Shown: one piece after another, positions 45,235-53,925 of the stretch
How the letters are laid out: every line of letters starts with the position of its first letter
Numbering within the stretch: position 1 is the stretch's first letter
Origin: DASSUW01 sp963774155
GTDB lineage: Bacteria; Actinomycetota; Thermoleophilia; Solirubrobacterales; Solirubrobacteraceae
NCBI GenBank assembly: GCA_963774155.1
Contig: CAVZDW010000008.1
Location: forward strand, 806,001 to 870,000
Length of the DNA stretch: 64,000 bases
Reading direction: 5' to 3'
Position numbers and translations under genes: made by a program
Notes under the pieces: generated by a model
Seen by the model: the letters and a program-made list of their open reading frames with translations, nothing else
The model's database searches: none
What the model was told of the DNA's origin: nothing

Positions 45235-46074
45235 TCATTGTGACGCCTGCTCGAGCGCCCTCCGGCAGAGGACCCGCGCGAGGTGGCGCTTGTAGTCCGC
45301 CGAGGCGTTGAGATCGGTGGGCGGCTCGGTCCCCTCGGCAGCCTGCTCGGCCGCCGCGGCGATCGCGCTCGCGTCGAGCGCGCCGCCCCGCAGGGCGGCC
45401 TCCGCGGCGGTCGCCCGCAGCGGGATCGAGCTCATGTGGGTGAGCCCGATCCGCACGTCCTCGCACGAGCCGTCGGGCGCCTTCTTGACCCAGGCGGCCA
45501 CGGCCACCATCGCCCAGTCCTCCTTGCGGCGATTGAACTTCTCGTAGCCGAAGCCGTACCCGTCCATCGCCGGCAGCGAGATCGACGTGAGGATCTCGCC
45601 CTCGCCCACCGCGGTGGTGAGGAAGTCCTCGAACAGGTCCGCGGCGGCCACCGACCGCTCCCCGGACCGCCCGCGGATCGTCACCGAGCCCTCCGCCGCC
45701 AGCAGGATCGCCGGCATGTCGGACGCCGGGTCGCCGTGCGCGAGCGACCCGCCGAGCGTGCCGCGGTACCGGACCTGCGGGTCGGCGATCAGGCTCGCCG
45801 CCTTCGAGACCAGCCCGAGGTCCGCGTTGACGATCGCCACGTGCGGCGTCATGGGGCCGATCGTCCACGAGCCGTTGGAGCGCTCGATGCCCTTCAGGCC
45901 CGGGACCTTGCGCAGGTCGACGAGCAGCGACGGAGCGGACATGCGGAGCTTCATGAGCGGCAGCAGCGAGTGGCCGCCGGCCAGCACCTTGGCGTCCTCG
46001 CCGCCCTCGGCGAGCGCCGAGAGCGCCTCGTCGAGCGACTCCGGCGCGGCGTAGTCGAACGCGAACGGGATCAC
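45235..46074 (-). CDS. coxM: CoxM-like FAD-binding subunit
   Basis: The 279-residue flavoprotein has FAD-binding motifs AGGHSLLPLMKLR and TLGGSLAHGDPASDMP. It passes electrons from the [2Fe-2S] subunit to FAD and on to the quinone pool or other acceptor. The GTG start overlaps the coxL stop. Confidence 0.93.
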   Translation of the reverse strand: MIPFAFDYAAPESLDEALSALAEGGEDAKVLAGGHSLLPLMKLRMSAPSLLVDLRKVPGLKGIERSNGSWTIGPMTPHVAIVNADLGLVSKAASLIADPQVRYRGTLGGSLAHGDPASDMPAILLAAEGSVTIRGRSGERSVAAADLFEDFLTTAVGEGEILTSISLPAMDGYGFGYEKFNRRKEDWAMVAVAAWVKKAPDGSCEDVRIGLTHMSSIPLRATAAEAALRGGALDASAIAAAAEQAAEGTEPPTDLNASADYKRHLARVLCRRALEQASQ

Positions 46075-48530
46075 GACGCACCTCCCTCGCTCGGAGCGGT
46101 CGGTCCGGAGCCGGCGCCGCCGCTGCCGTGCTCGCCGAACGAGCCGCCGACCGGACCGGGGTCGCCGTTCCTCGCCCCGTTGATGGCCGCCCAGATGCTC
46201 TGCGGGCTGAGCGGCATGTCGAGATAGGACACGCCGAGCGGGCGCACCGCGTCGATGACCGCGTTGGTCACGGCCGCCGACGACGCGATCGTCCCCGCCT
46301 CGCCCACGCCCTTGACGCCGAGCGAGTTGACCGGCGACGGGGTCTCCGTGCGGTCGGTCTCGAAGCTCGGCACGTCGGCGGCGCTGGGCAGCGCGTAGTC
46401 GAGGAACGTGCCGGTCACGAGCTGGCCGTCGTCGTCGTAGTGGATCCGCTCGAACAGGGCCTGCCCGATCCCGTGGACGACGCCGCCGTGGATCTGGCCC
46501 TCGATGAGCATCGGGTTGATGGCCGGGCCGCAGTCGTCCACGCAGACGTAGCGGACCACCTCGACCTTCCCGGTCTCGGCGTCGACGTCGACGATGCACG
46601 CATGCGCGCCGAACGGGAAGACGAAGTTCGACGGGTCGTAGAACGTCGTCTCCTCCAGCCCGGGCTCCATGCCCTCGGGCAGGTTCTCGGGGATGTAGGC
46701 CGCGCCGGCGATCTCGGCCAGCGTCATGCCCTTGTCCGGCGAGCCCTTGACCGAGTAGCTGCCGTCGGCGAGCTCGATGTCCTCGGGCGCCGCCTCGAGC
46801 AGGTGCGCGGCGATCTGCTTGGCCTTCTCGGCCACCTTGATGGCCGAGAGCGCGAGCGACTCGCCGCCGACGGCCAGCGAGCGCGAACCGTAGGTGCCGA
46901 GGCCGAACGGGCCGGTGCCGGTGTCGCCGTGCTGCACGTCGACGGCGTCGAACGACGCGCCGACGCGGTCGGCGACGATCTGCGCGAACGAGGTGTCCAG
47001 GCCCTGGCCGTGCGGCGCGGTGCCGCTGTAGGCCGTGACCGCCCCGGAGGCGTGGATGCGCACGATGGCCGACTCGTAGAAGCCGGCCTGCAGGCCCACG
47101 CCGCTCGGCCCGACCACGCGCGACGGCGCGAGGCCGCAGATCTCCATCCAGGTCGAGAAGCCGATGCCGCGGTAGATGCCCTTCCCGCGGAGCTCCTCCT
47201 GCTCGGCCCGGAACTCGTCGAGGTTCACGTGCGTCAGGAGCTTGTCCAGCGACCCGTGGTAGTCGCCCGAGTCGTAGACGAGCCCGATCGCCACCTCGGC
47301 CGGGAAGTCCTCCTTCGGGATGAAGTTCTTGCGCCGCAGCTCGAGCGAATCCATCCCGAGCTCGGCCGCGGTCTGCTCGATCATCACCTCGATCAGGTGC
47401 GTGGCCTCGGGGCGCCCGGCGCCGCGGGTGGCGTCGGTGGCCATCTTGTTGGTGAAGACGCCCTTGGCCGTGAACTTCAGGTTCGGGATCTTGTAACAGC
47501 CGCTGATCACGAAGCCCGTGAAGCACGGGATGAACGGCGTGAGCAGCGTGTAGTAGGCGCCGAGGTCGCAGATCGCCGTGCACTCGAGGCCGGTGATCGT
47601 GCCGTCGTTCTTGACGCCGACCTTGACGTAGTCGATCTGGTCGCGGCCGTGGATCGTGGAGCTCATGTGCTCCGAGCGCGTCTCCGTCCACTTGACCGGG
47701 CGGTTGAGCTTGCGCGACGCCCACGCGGCGAGGACCTCCTCGCCGTAGTGCGCGATCTTCACGCCGAAGCCGCCGCCCACGTCGGGCGCGATGACGCGGA
47801 TACGGTCCTCCGACAGGCCCAGCTCGCCCGCCATGAAGAGGCGGATGAGGTGCGGGTTCTGGCTCGTGATGTGCAGGGTCAGCGAGCCGCCGCGGTGGTC
47901 GGCCACGCAGGCGCGCGGCTCGATCGGAGCGCCCGCCGTGCGGTGGTTGACGATCCGGCGCTCCACGACCAGGTCGGCGTCGGCCCAGGCGGTGTCCATG
48001 TCCCCGCCGGCGATCGTCCACTCGTGCGTCTGGTTGGTGCCGATGTCCTCGTGCACCAGCGGCGAGGCCGCCTCGAGCGCCTTCTCCGGGTCGACGACCA
48101 CGGGCAGCGGGTCGTACTCGACGAAGACCTGGTCGGCGGCGTCGCGCACGCCGTACTTGTCGGTGCCGAGGACCATGGCGACGGCCTGGCCGACGTACTT
48201 GACCGTGTCCTTCGCCAGCGGCCACGTCTCCGGTGACTTGATCTCGACGCCCGGCGGGACCCAGGCCATCGGGAGCGGTCCGGCGAGGTCGAGGTCCTCG
48301 CTCGTGAAGACGCCGAACACGCCGGGCGCCGACTTGGCGCCCTCGGTGTCGATCGAGACGATCCTGGCGTGCGCCTCGGGCGAGCGGACGACCGCCATGT
48401 AGAGCATCCCGGACATCACGATGTCGTCCACGTAGCGGCCCCGGCCCGTGATCATCCGCGGGTCTTCCTTGCGCCGCAGCGCCTGCCCGACCCACTTGTC
48501 GGTCGACGTGGTCTGCTCGACGATGCTCAT
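46071..48530 (-). CDS. coxL: CoxL-like molybdopterin hydroxylase large subunit, form II type
   Basis: The 819-residue catalytic subunit has Moco-binding motifs (DVGGGFGVKI, GQGLDTSFAQ, GVKGVGEAGT). The active-site loop reads ATRGAGRPEA, near the form II AYRGAGR pattern and unlike the AYxCSFR loop of true form I CO dehydrogenase. CO oxidation is therefore doubtful; another aromatic or purine-type substrate is possible. The ATG overlaps the coxS stop. The C-terminal tail is Gly-rich. Confidence 0.92.
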   Translation of the reverse strand: MSIVEQTTSTDKWVGQALRRKEDPRMITGRGRYVDDIVMSGMLYMAVVRSPEAHARIVSIDTEGAKSAPGVFGVFTSEDLDLAGPLPMAWVPPGVEIKSPETWPLAKDTVKYVGQAVAMVLGTDKYGVRDAADQVFVEYDPLPVVVDPEKALEAASPLVHEDIGTNQTHEWTIAGGDMDTAWADADLVVERRIVNHRTAGAPIEPRACVADHRGGSLTLHITSQNPHLIRLFMAGELGLSEDRIRVIAPDVGGGFGVKIAHYGEEVLAAWASRKLNRPVKWTETRSEHMSSTIHGRDQIDYVKVGVKNDGTITGLECTAICDLGAYYTLLTPFIPCFTGFVISGCYKIPNLKFTAKGVFTNKMATDATRGAGRPEATHLIEVMIEQTAAELGMDSLELRRKNFIPKEDFPAEVAIGLVYDSGDYHGSLDKLLTHVNLDEFRAEQEELRGKGIYRGIGFSTWMEICGLAPSRVVGPSGVGLQAGFYESAIVRIHASGAVTAYSGTAPHGQGLDTSFAQIVADRVGASFDAVDVQHGDTGTGPFGLGTYGSRSLAVGGESLALSAIKVAEKAKQIAAHLLEAAPEDIELADGSYSVKGSPDKGMTLAEIAGAAYIPENLPEGMEPGLEETTFYDPSNFVFPFGAHACIVDVDAETGKVEVVRYVCVDDCGPAINPMLIEGQIHGGVVHGIGQALFERIHYDDDGQLVTGTFLDYALPSAADVPSFETDRTETPSPVNSLGVKGVGEAGTIASSAAVTNAVIDAVRPLGVSYLDMPLSPQSIWAAINGARNGDPGPVGGSFGEHGSGGAGSGPTAPSEGGAS

Positions 48531-48997
48531 GCCGGCGCTCCCTTCGAGGCCGCGTCGAGGACCGACTTGACGATGTTGTGGTAGCCCGTGCAGCGGCAGA
48601 GGTTGCCCGCCAGCGCGTCGCGGACCTCCTCCTCGCTCGGGTTCGGATTCTTGTCGACGAGGTCGGCCGCGGCCATGATCATGCCGGGCGTGCAGTAGCC
48701 GCACTGGAGGCCGTGGTTGTTCCAGAAGGCCTCCTGCATCGGATGCAGGTCGTCCTCGGTGCCGAGACCCTCGATCGTGGTGACCTGGGAGCCGTCGGCC
48801 TGGACGGCGAGCACCGTGCAGCTCTTGACCGCCTCGCCGTCCAGGTGCAGCGTGCACGCGCCGCAGTTGGAGGTGTCACAGCCGACGTGCGTTCCGGTCA
48901 GCCCGAGCTTGTCCCGAATGAGGTGGACGAGCAGCAAGCGAGGCTCGACCTCCTCCGTGTACTGCACGCCGTTAACCATCAACGAAACCCGTGCCAT
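48527..48997 (-). CDS. coxS: CoxS-like [2Fe-2S] subunit
   Basis: The 156-residue protein has the N-terminal plant-type cluster (Cys40, 45, 48, 60) and the C-terminal cluster (Cys99, 102, 134, 136), all present. It carries electrons from molybdenum to FAD. It is the first gene of the operon coxS-L-M-D-E-xdhC(split)-mocA, all coupled. Confidence 0.95.
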   Translation of the reverse strand: MARVSLMVNGVQYTEEVEPRLLLVHLIRDKLGLTGTHVGCDTSNCGACTLHLDGEAVKSCTVLAVQADGSQVTTIEGLGTEDDLHPMQEAFWNNHGLQCGYCTPGMIMAAADLVDKNPNPSEEEVRDALAGNLCRCTGYHNIVKSVLDAASKGAPA

Positions 48998-49046
48998 CCA
49001 GCGTTCCTCCTCCGTCGGACCGCGACCTGGAAGGGAGCCTAGTGGG

Positions 49047-49625
49047 TCAGCGTCGGCGGTGGTAGGCGAGCGCGAGGGAGGCGAGGAGCATGCGGTCGTC
49101 GAGCTCGATCTGCTCGAAGCGCAGCCCGAGCTCGGCCGGCGTGACGCGGACCGCGACGGCCGTCGCGGTGACCGCGTGGTCGGCGACCTGGATCGTGACC
49201 TCGAGCGCGCCGTCGACCGGGCCGAGGCCCTCGCGGGCGACGCAGACGCCGCCCGCGCTGAGATCGCGCGTGACCGTCGAGACCTCGGCGCCGCCGCCGG
49301 CCGGGCGCACGCGTGCCGGAAGCGCGAGCGGCGCGCGGGAGAACGTCCTCCGCTGGCCGAGCCGGATGCTGTCGGTGAGGCGCAGGACGACCTCGTCGCC
49401 CGACGGCACGGCGACCTCCCCGCGGACGGCCTGGATGCGGCCGTCCTCGGACTCGATCAGGAGGTAGGCGGCGATGCCCGGCTCGAGCTCCTCCGCCGGC
49501 GGAGTCTCGAGCCAGAGCACCACATCCGGGCCGTTGAACCCGATCACGCGACAGGGCAGGCTCTCGCCCACGTCCAGGCGTGCCGGTTGGCCTTCGGTGA
49601 GCTGCGCCATCTTGACGAGCGACAT
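49047..49625 (-). CDS. PilZ-domain c-di-GMP receptor
   Basis: The 192-residue protein has a YcgR-like N-terminal part and a PilZ domain from about residue 95. RRTFSRAPLALPARV and TRDLSAGGVCV match the RxxxR and DxSxxG motifs that bind c-di-GMP. ATG at 49625 is chosen; 49610 is an alternative. It could read signals from the GGDEF-EAL and HD-GYP proteins, though that is not specific. Confidence 0.85.
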   Translation of the reverse strand: MSLVKMAQLTEGQPARLDVGESLPCRVIGFNGPDVVLWLETPPAEELEPGIAAYLLIESEDGRIQAVRGEVAVPSGDEVVLRLTDSIRLGQRRTFSRAPLALPARVRPAGGGAEVSTVTRDLSAGGVCVAREGLGPVDGALEVTIQVADHAVTATAVAVRVTPAELGLRFEQIELDDRMLLASLALAYHRRR

Positions 49626-49677
49626 TACCCCCGGGGATATCGACCGATTCCACGGGCTCTTTGAGAGTTCGGCGCGC

Positions 49678-50568
49678 TTACAGCCGGTCGTGCCAGCGGA
49701 CGGCGGCGGAGGCCACCTCGCCGAGCGCGGACCGCAGGCCACCGTGATCGCCCGCCGCGCGCGCCTTCGCCAGGCGCCTGAGCGCGGCCGCCAGCACCGC
49801 CGGACCCGAGGGCCCGTCGGAGCGCAGCGCGGTGATCTCGGCGCCCGTCAGCCGGCGCTGGCCGTCAGCGACCAGACGGCTCAGCTCACGCGCGCGCCGC
49901 TCGGCCACCGCCGCGGCACGGCGGGCCTCGTCGGCGTCACGCGCAGCCGCCTCGGCCTGGTCGTCGCTGGCCCGCACGCGGGCTTCGGCATCGGCGATCA
50001 GCGCCTCGACGCGCCCGAGCGTCTCCACGCGGGTGTCGCGCCGCGTCGTGCGCACGCGCTCGCGCGCCCGCCGGGCACGGCCGGCCTGGTCGCTCGCGCG
50101 ACGCGCCTTGCGACGGGCGTCGCCGGCCTTCTCCTCGGCCCGCTCGACGCGGCCCTCGGCGACGATCAGCGCACGCTCGAGCTGCGCGACGCGGGCCTCG
50201 GCACGCCGGGCGCGCGCGGCCATATCGACTTCGGTGATCGGCGCCGTGCGCGGCTCGACCGCGGGCTTGGCCACGCCGGAGGCGCGGCGCGGGCCCGGAC
50301 GGCGCGGCTCCAGCCCCGCGGCACGGACGGCCGCGTCGAAGGAGCCGTCGAAGGGGCGCTTCGCGGCGTTGGTCGACGGCCAGACGCCCTCGCGGTAGCG
50401 CTCGGCACGCCATTCCTGCGCGCGCCATCGCGCCAGCGACGGGTTCCAGTCGGCCGAGCACGGCGGCTCGCCGTAGCGGGCCTCCCACTCGAGGATCTTC
50501 TCGATGATCAGTTCGCGGTTCCAGCGCCTCACTCGACGCCCGTCCGCGGTCTTCGCGGACGGGGGCAT
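49678..50568 (-). CDS. Homing-endonuclease-associated-repeat (HEAR) protein with coiled coil
   Basis: The 296-residue protein begins with a Trp-rich DNA-binding repeat (WNRELIIEKILEWEARYGEP, then DWNPSLARWRAQEWRAERYR, WPSTNAAKRPF) of the PF18780 type. Residues 120-260 are a long Arg/Ala/Glu coiled coil. No nuclease motif is visible. The repeat class is common in Solirubrobacterales. A chromosome-binding or regulatory role is a guess. Confidence 0.7.
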   Translation of the reverse strand: MPPSAKTADGRRVRRWNRELIIEKILEWEARYGEPPCSADWNPSLARWRAQEWRAERYREGVWPSTNAAKRPFDGSFDAAVRAAGLEPRRPGPRRASGVAKPAVEPRTAPITEVDMAARARRAEARVAQLERALIVAEGRVERAEEKAGDARRKARRASDQAGRARRARERVRTTRRDTRVETLGRVEALIADAEARVRASDDQAEAAARDADEARRAAAVAERRARELSRLVADGQRRLTGAEITALRSDGPSGPAVLAAALRRLAKARAAGDHGGLRSALGEVASAAVRWHDRL

Positions 50569-50766
50569 GTGAGGCTCCGTCCGCTAGATGCCGCGCGGCT
50601 GGTCGTTCGACGTGGCGATGGCGATCTCGCCCACCAGCGAATGACCCGCAGCTGCGGGCATCGGCTTCATGGCGAGGGCGAGATAGCGGGCGGCCATCGG
50701 ACAGGGAACGGTACCGGACGGCTCCCGATCCGTCCAACGGGATTCGAACCCGACTAGGCTCGTGCC
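50569..50766. other. 198-base intergenic region with tRNA-like T-arm and a -10 box
   Basis: CGGGATTCGAACCCG at 50738-50752 has the shape of a tRNA T-arm on the minus strand, but no D-arm, anticodon arm or acceptor partner is present. TAGGCT at 50755-50760 lies 6 bases before the GTG of the metallo-hydrolase and is its likely -10 box. A 37-codon frame at 50584-50697 (minus) has no support. Confidence 0.4.
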
Positions 50767-51531
50767 GTGGTCGTCGAGGTCGCCCCCGGTGTGCACCGGC
50801 TGGGCAACGAGATCGTCAACTTCTACCTCGTCGAGGCGGAGGGCGGCATGACGCTCGTGGACGCCGGGCTGCCGGGGTTCTACGGGCAGCTCGAGGCGTG
50901 GCTGCGCGACCGCGGCCGGCGGGTGGCCGACATCGACGCGGTGGTGCTCACCCACGGCCACAGCGATCACGTCGGCATCGGCGAGAAGGTCCGTGCCGAG
51001 GGAGTGCCGGTGCACGTCCACGAGGCGGACGCCGACATGGTGCGCGACCGCAAGGAGCAGCCGCGCGAGGGGAGCATGCGCCCGTACTTCCGCCACGCGG
51101 CGACGTGGAAGCTGCTCGTGGCGGGCGTCCGCGCGGGCGGCGCGAGGACGCCGAAGATCCCCGTGCTGACCACGTTCGGCGGCGAGGACGTCGTGCTCGA
51201 CGTGCCCGGCCACCCGCGCGCCATCCACACCCCGGGCCACGCGAACGGCCACGTCGCGCTCGCGTTCGACGGCGCGCTCCTGGTCGGCGACGCGCTCTGC
51301 ACGTGGAACCCGCTGACCGGCCGGCCGGGGCCGCAGCTCATGTCGCGCGCGTTCTCGGTGTCGAGCGCGCAGGCGCTGGATTCGCTGTCGCGCATCGAGG
51401 ACGTCGACGCGGGCGTGATGCTGCCCGGGCACGGCGATCCGTGGACGGGCGGGGTGGCGGCGCGGTTGCTCGTGCGCGCGAGGCCGGGCCGTCGTAGCGT
51501 TCATTGCCCTGGCGTAACCCCGGCTGGGTAG
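50767..51531 (+). CDS. MBL-fold metallo-hydrolase
   Basis: The 254-residue protein has the zinc motif LTHGHSDHVG and later metal-site residues TPGHANGHVAL, GDALCT and LPGHGDPW, all as in the beta-lactamase fold. The GTG start follows a TAGGCT box, suggesting a leaderless transcript. Its last residues and stop are encoded by the structured repeat at 51514-51703. The substrate is unknown. Confidence 0.88.
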   Translation: MVVEVAPGVHRLGNEIVNFYLVEAEGGMTLVDAGLPGFYGQLEAWLRDRGRRVADIDAVVLTHGHSDHVGIGEKVRAEGVPVHVHEADADMVRDRKEQPREGSMRPYFRHAATWKLLVAGVRAGGARTPKIPVLTTFGGEDVVLDVPGHPRAIHTPGHANGHVALAFDGALLVGDALCTWNPLTGRPGPQLMSRAFSVSSAQALDSLSRIEDVDAGVMLPGHGDPWTGGVAARLLVRARPGRRSVHCPGVTPAG

Positions 51532-51703
51532 GGAGGCGAGGGGATCGGCCGCGGTCGGTCGTCCGTGGCGCGTAATCCGCGATATGCGCGGATTAATCGC
51601 CACGAATCGCGTTGGTGGCGAGTTGGTGTCGCTATGCGGAACCAACTCGCCAGGGACCGCGAGCGCGGCTGGCTGCCTCGCTTCCCTACCCAGCCGCAGT
51701 TAC
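51514..51703. repeat. Structured repeat A: long inverted arms with two hairpins
   Basis: Outer arms starting GTAACCCCGGCTGGGTAGGG and its mirror (ending 51703) pair over about 30 bases and continue imperfectly inward. Hairpin 1 (51565-51603) has GTGGCG/CGCCAC and AATCCGCG/CGCGGATT around loop ATATG. Hairpin 2 has a perfect 12-base stem, 51616-51627 with 51641-51652. The element supplies the stop of the metallo-hydrolase (TAG, 51529) and of the convergent SpoIID gene (TAA, 51702-51700). A second copy is at 60534-60720. Confidence 0.85.
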
Positions 51704-52827
51704 GGCCCGGCGATCCGCTCGATCCAGGTCGACCGCAGGCCCAGCAGCGTCCGGACCGTCGCGGCCGAGACCGTCTGGTCGCCTCCAGACCCGTGCACCA
51801 CGACCGTCGCGGCCCGCCCGGACGCGGTGCGGGACGCGACCTCGAGCCCGACGAGGTTCCCGGACAGCACGCTGCGGAGCTTCTTGCGCGCGTCCGCCTT
51901 CGTGAACCGGGCCGTCCACGTGTGGACCGGCGACAGGTCGTCGTGGGGGTCCTCGACCGAGCGCAGGTAGGAGAGCGGCGTGCCGCCGAAGCCCTCCTCG
52001 TTGGAGGCCGTCTGGCCGCCCGAGGTGGAGAAGAAGAACGTCTGGGCGACCGCGCCGCCGACCGTGACGACGCGGGCGCGGGTGGCGCGCACGGCTGCGG
52101 TCGAGGCGGCGATCTCGGACTCCACCCCGCCGTAGACCTGCGAGCGGACGTCGGCGAACACGTCGTACGGCAGGCTCGGGCGGCGGCTGGTGAGCGCGTA
52201 CGAGCGCGCGACCACGGCCTGCGCCTTGAGCGCCTCGGCCGGCCAGCTCGCGGGCATCTCGGCCGGCACCACGCCGTAGAGGTAGTGCTCGAGCGAGACG
52301 TGGTTGACCGCGAGCACCGAGCCGCCGTCGCGCACGAGGACCATCCGGCCGCGGTAGGAGCGGTTGCTGAGCCCGTTCTCGGCCGCTCCGTGGAGCACCG
52401 TGCTCGTGCCGCCGGTGACCGTGACGGGACCCACGAGACGCGCGCGCGTGCGTCCGGTCGTGCCGTCGATCACCTCGACGCGGGTGGCCTCGAGCGCCCG
52501 GAAGCGGTAGCGCCGGTCGTCGCGCAGCTTCACCCGCCGCCCGTTCGCGGCGACGGCGAGCGTGGCGCCGCTCAGCTTCGGCGCCCGGGTGCGCTTGAGC
52601 AGCACCCGCATGCGCGTCGCGGGCGCCGTCCCCAGCTCGCTGCCCGTGTAGTAGTGGCCGAGGATGAACTCGGCGTCGCGGGCCTCGCGCAGCGCGTAGC
52701 CGTACGCGCCGTACTGGGAGAGGCCGACGCCGTGGCCCCAGCCGCGGCCGTCGATGACGAGGTCGGCCGCGGCGGCACTGCCCGGAGCGAGGAGCAGGAG
52801 GGTGGTCGCGATGAGGAAGGCGCGCAT
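51700..52827 (-). CDS. SpoIID/LytB-domain secreted protein
   Basis: The 375-residue protein has a signal peptide (FLIATTLLLLAPGSAAAA). Two GHGVGLSQYGAYGYA-like and SQVYGG segments flank the SpoIID domain with LEHYLYGVVPAEMPASW and AVVARSYAL. SpoIID-type enzymes act on peptidoglycan or enhance amidases. The genus is presumably non-sporulating, so a general wall role is likely. Its stop is in structured repeat A. Confidence 0.88.
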   Translation of the reverse strand: MRAFLIATTLLLLAPGSAAAADLVIDGRGWGHGVGLSQYGAYGYALREARDAEFILGHYYTGSELGTAPATRMRVLLKRTRAPKLSGATLAVAANGRRVKLRDDRRYRFRALEATRVEVIDGTTGRTRARLVGPVTVTGGTSTVLHGAAENGLSNRSYRGRMVLVRDGGSVLAVNHVSLEHYLYGVVPAEMPASWPAEALKAQAVVARSYALTSRRPSLPYDVFADVRSQVYGGVESEIAASTAAVRATRARVVTVGGAVAQTFFFSTSGGQTASNEEGFGGTPLSYLRSVEDPHDDLSPVHTWTARFTKADARKKLRSVLSGNLVGLEVASRTASGRAATVVVHGSGGDQTVSAATVRTLLGLRSTWIERIAGP

Positions 52828-52869
52828 CGTGAGTCCTCAACAGTCGCCGCAAACCAGGGTTGCGGTCAG

Positions 52870-53925
52870 GTGTGGTTGCCATCATGGCCGACAGCCATCG
52901 ACGCCCCGACGCCAACGCCCGAACGCGCGGCACCGCCGCCCGTCCCCCCAATCTCCGACCCGCCACCGCCCGCCCGGCGCCGGGTCGGCTCGCGCCTGTC
53001 CTGGCTCGGGCTCGCCATCTCGCTGCTCTGCGTCGCCGGCGTCGTGTGGTGGGCCCTGCGGCAGCCCGCGCCCGACCTGCCGTCCAGCGGGAGCGAGCTC
53101 CTCGCCCTGGTGGGCGCCATCGCCCTGTACGGCCTGGCGACGGTGGTCCGCAGCGAGCGCTGGCAGCGGCTGCTCGAGGACGAGTCCGCCCGACCCGCGC
53201 GGGCCGACACCTACGCGCTCACCTGCGTCGGGTACATGGGCAACAACGTGCTCCCCGCGCGCGCCGGCGACGCGATCCGGATCGTGCTCATGGCGCCCCG
53301 GGCGGGCACGTCCAAGCGCACCGTGCTCGGCACGCTGGTGGCCGAGCGGCTGCTCGACGTCGCCGTGCTGGTGGTGATCTTCGTCGTCGTCGGCTACGGG
53401 CTCCTCGGCGAGGTCGGCGGCGACAGCGTGGAGATCATCCTGCTCGTCGCGGCCGGGCTGGCCATCGCTGCCGTGGCCGGCTACCTCGCGGTCCGCCGCA
53501 ACGAGCGGCTCATGAGCTTCATCGCCCCCATGGCGTCGGCCACCCTCGGGCTGCGCCGCGCGCACCACGGGCTGCTCCTGCTCGCCCTCACGCTCGTCAT
53601 CTGGGCGATCGAGGCGGGCGTGTGGATGTCGGCCGGCGCCGCGGTCGGCTTCGGGATGGATCCGATCGAGGGCCTGTACATCGTCGCGCTCGCTTCGGTG
53701 TTCTCGATGGTGCCCTCCGGCCCGGCCTACGCCGGCACGCAGGACGCCGCCGCGATCCTCGGCATCAAGGCGCTGGGCGGGACGGGAGCACAGGCCGTCG
53801 CGTACATCGTGATGCTGCGCTTCATCATCGTCGTCCCGATCACCATCGTCGGGCTCGTGCTGCTCGCCACCCGCTACGGCGGGCTCGGGCGGCTGCGCGC
53901 CGCCCGGCTGGAGGCCCGCAGCTGA
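52870..53925 (+). CDS. Flippase-like (UPF0104/LPG_synthase_TM family) membrane protein
   Basis: The protein has about 351 residues. A Pro-rich N-terminus precedes about eight helices of the TIGR00374 family, with GYMGNNVLPARAGDAIRIVLM and GTLVAERLLDV as signatures. It may move lipid-linked sugars for the coupled Agl23-like gene. GTG at 52870 is a guess because the N-terminus is unconserved; TTG at 52876 also fits. The stop overlaps the next start (TGATG). Confidence 0.8.
   Translation: MWLPSWPTAIDAPTPTPERAAPPPVPPISDPPPPARRRVGSRLSWLGLAISLLCVAGVVWWALRQPAPDLPSSGSELLALVGAIALYGLATVVRSERWQRLLEDESARPARADTYALTCVGYMGNNVLPARAGDAIRIVLMAPRAGTSKRTVLGTLVAERLLDVAVLVVIFVVVGYGLLGEVGGDSVEIILLVAAGLAIAAVAGYLAVRRNERLMSFIAPMASATLGLRRAHHGLLLLALTLVIWAIEAGVWMSAGAAVGFGMDPIEGLYIVALASVFSMVPSGPAYAGTQDAAAILGIKALGGTGAQAVAYIVMLRFIIVVPITIVGLVLLATRYGGLGRLRAARLEARS

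Noticed and set aside
50584..50697. 37-codon minus-strand frame before the HEAR gene
   Set aside because: No ribosome site, no hydrophobic segment or motif, and composition does not stand out.
50730..50820. A complete tRNA gene around the T-arm-like sequence
   Set aside because: No matching acceptor, D-arm or anticodon stem was found in the adjoining bases on the minus strand.
51565..51655. Hairpin pair in repeat A as a CRISPR array or tRNA
   Set aside because: Only two dissimilar hairpins, no regular spacers, and no tRNA cloverleaf features.
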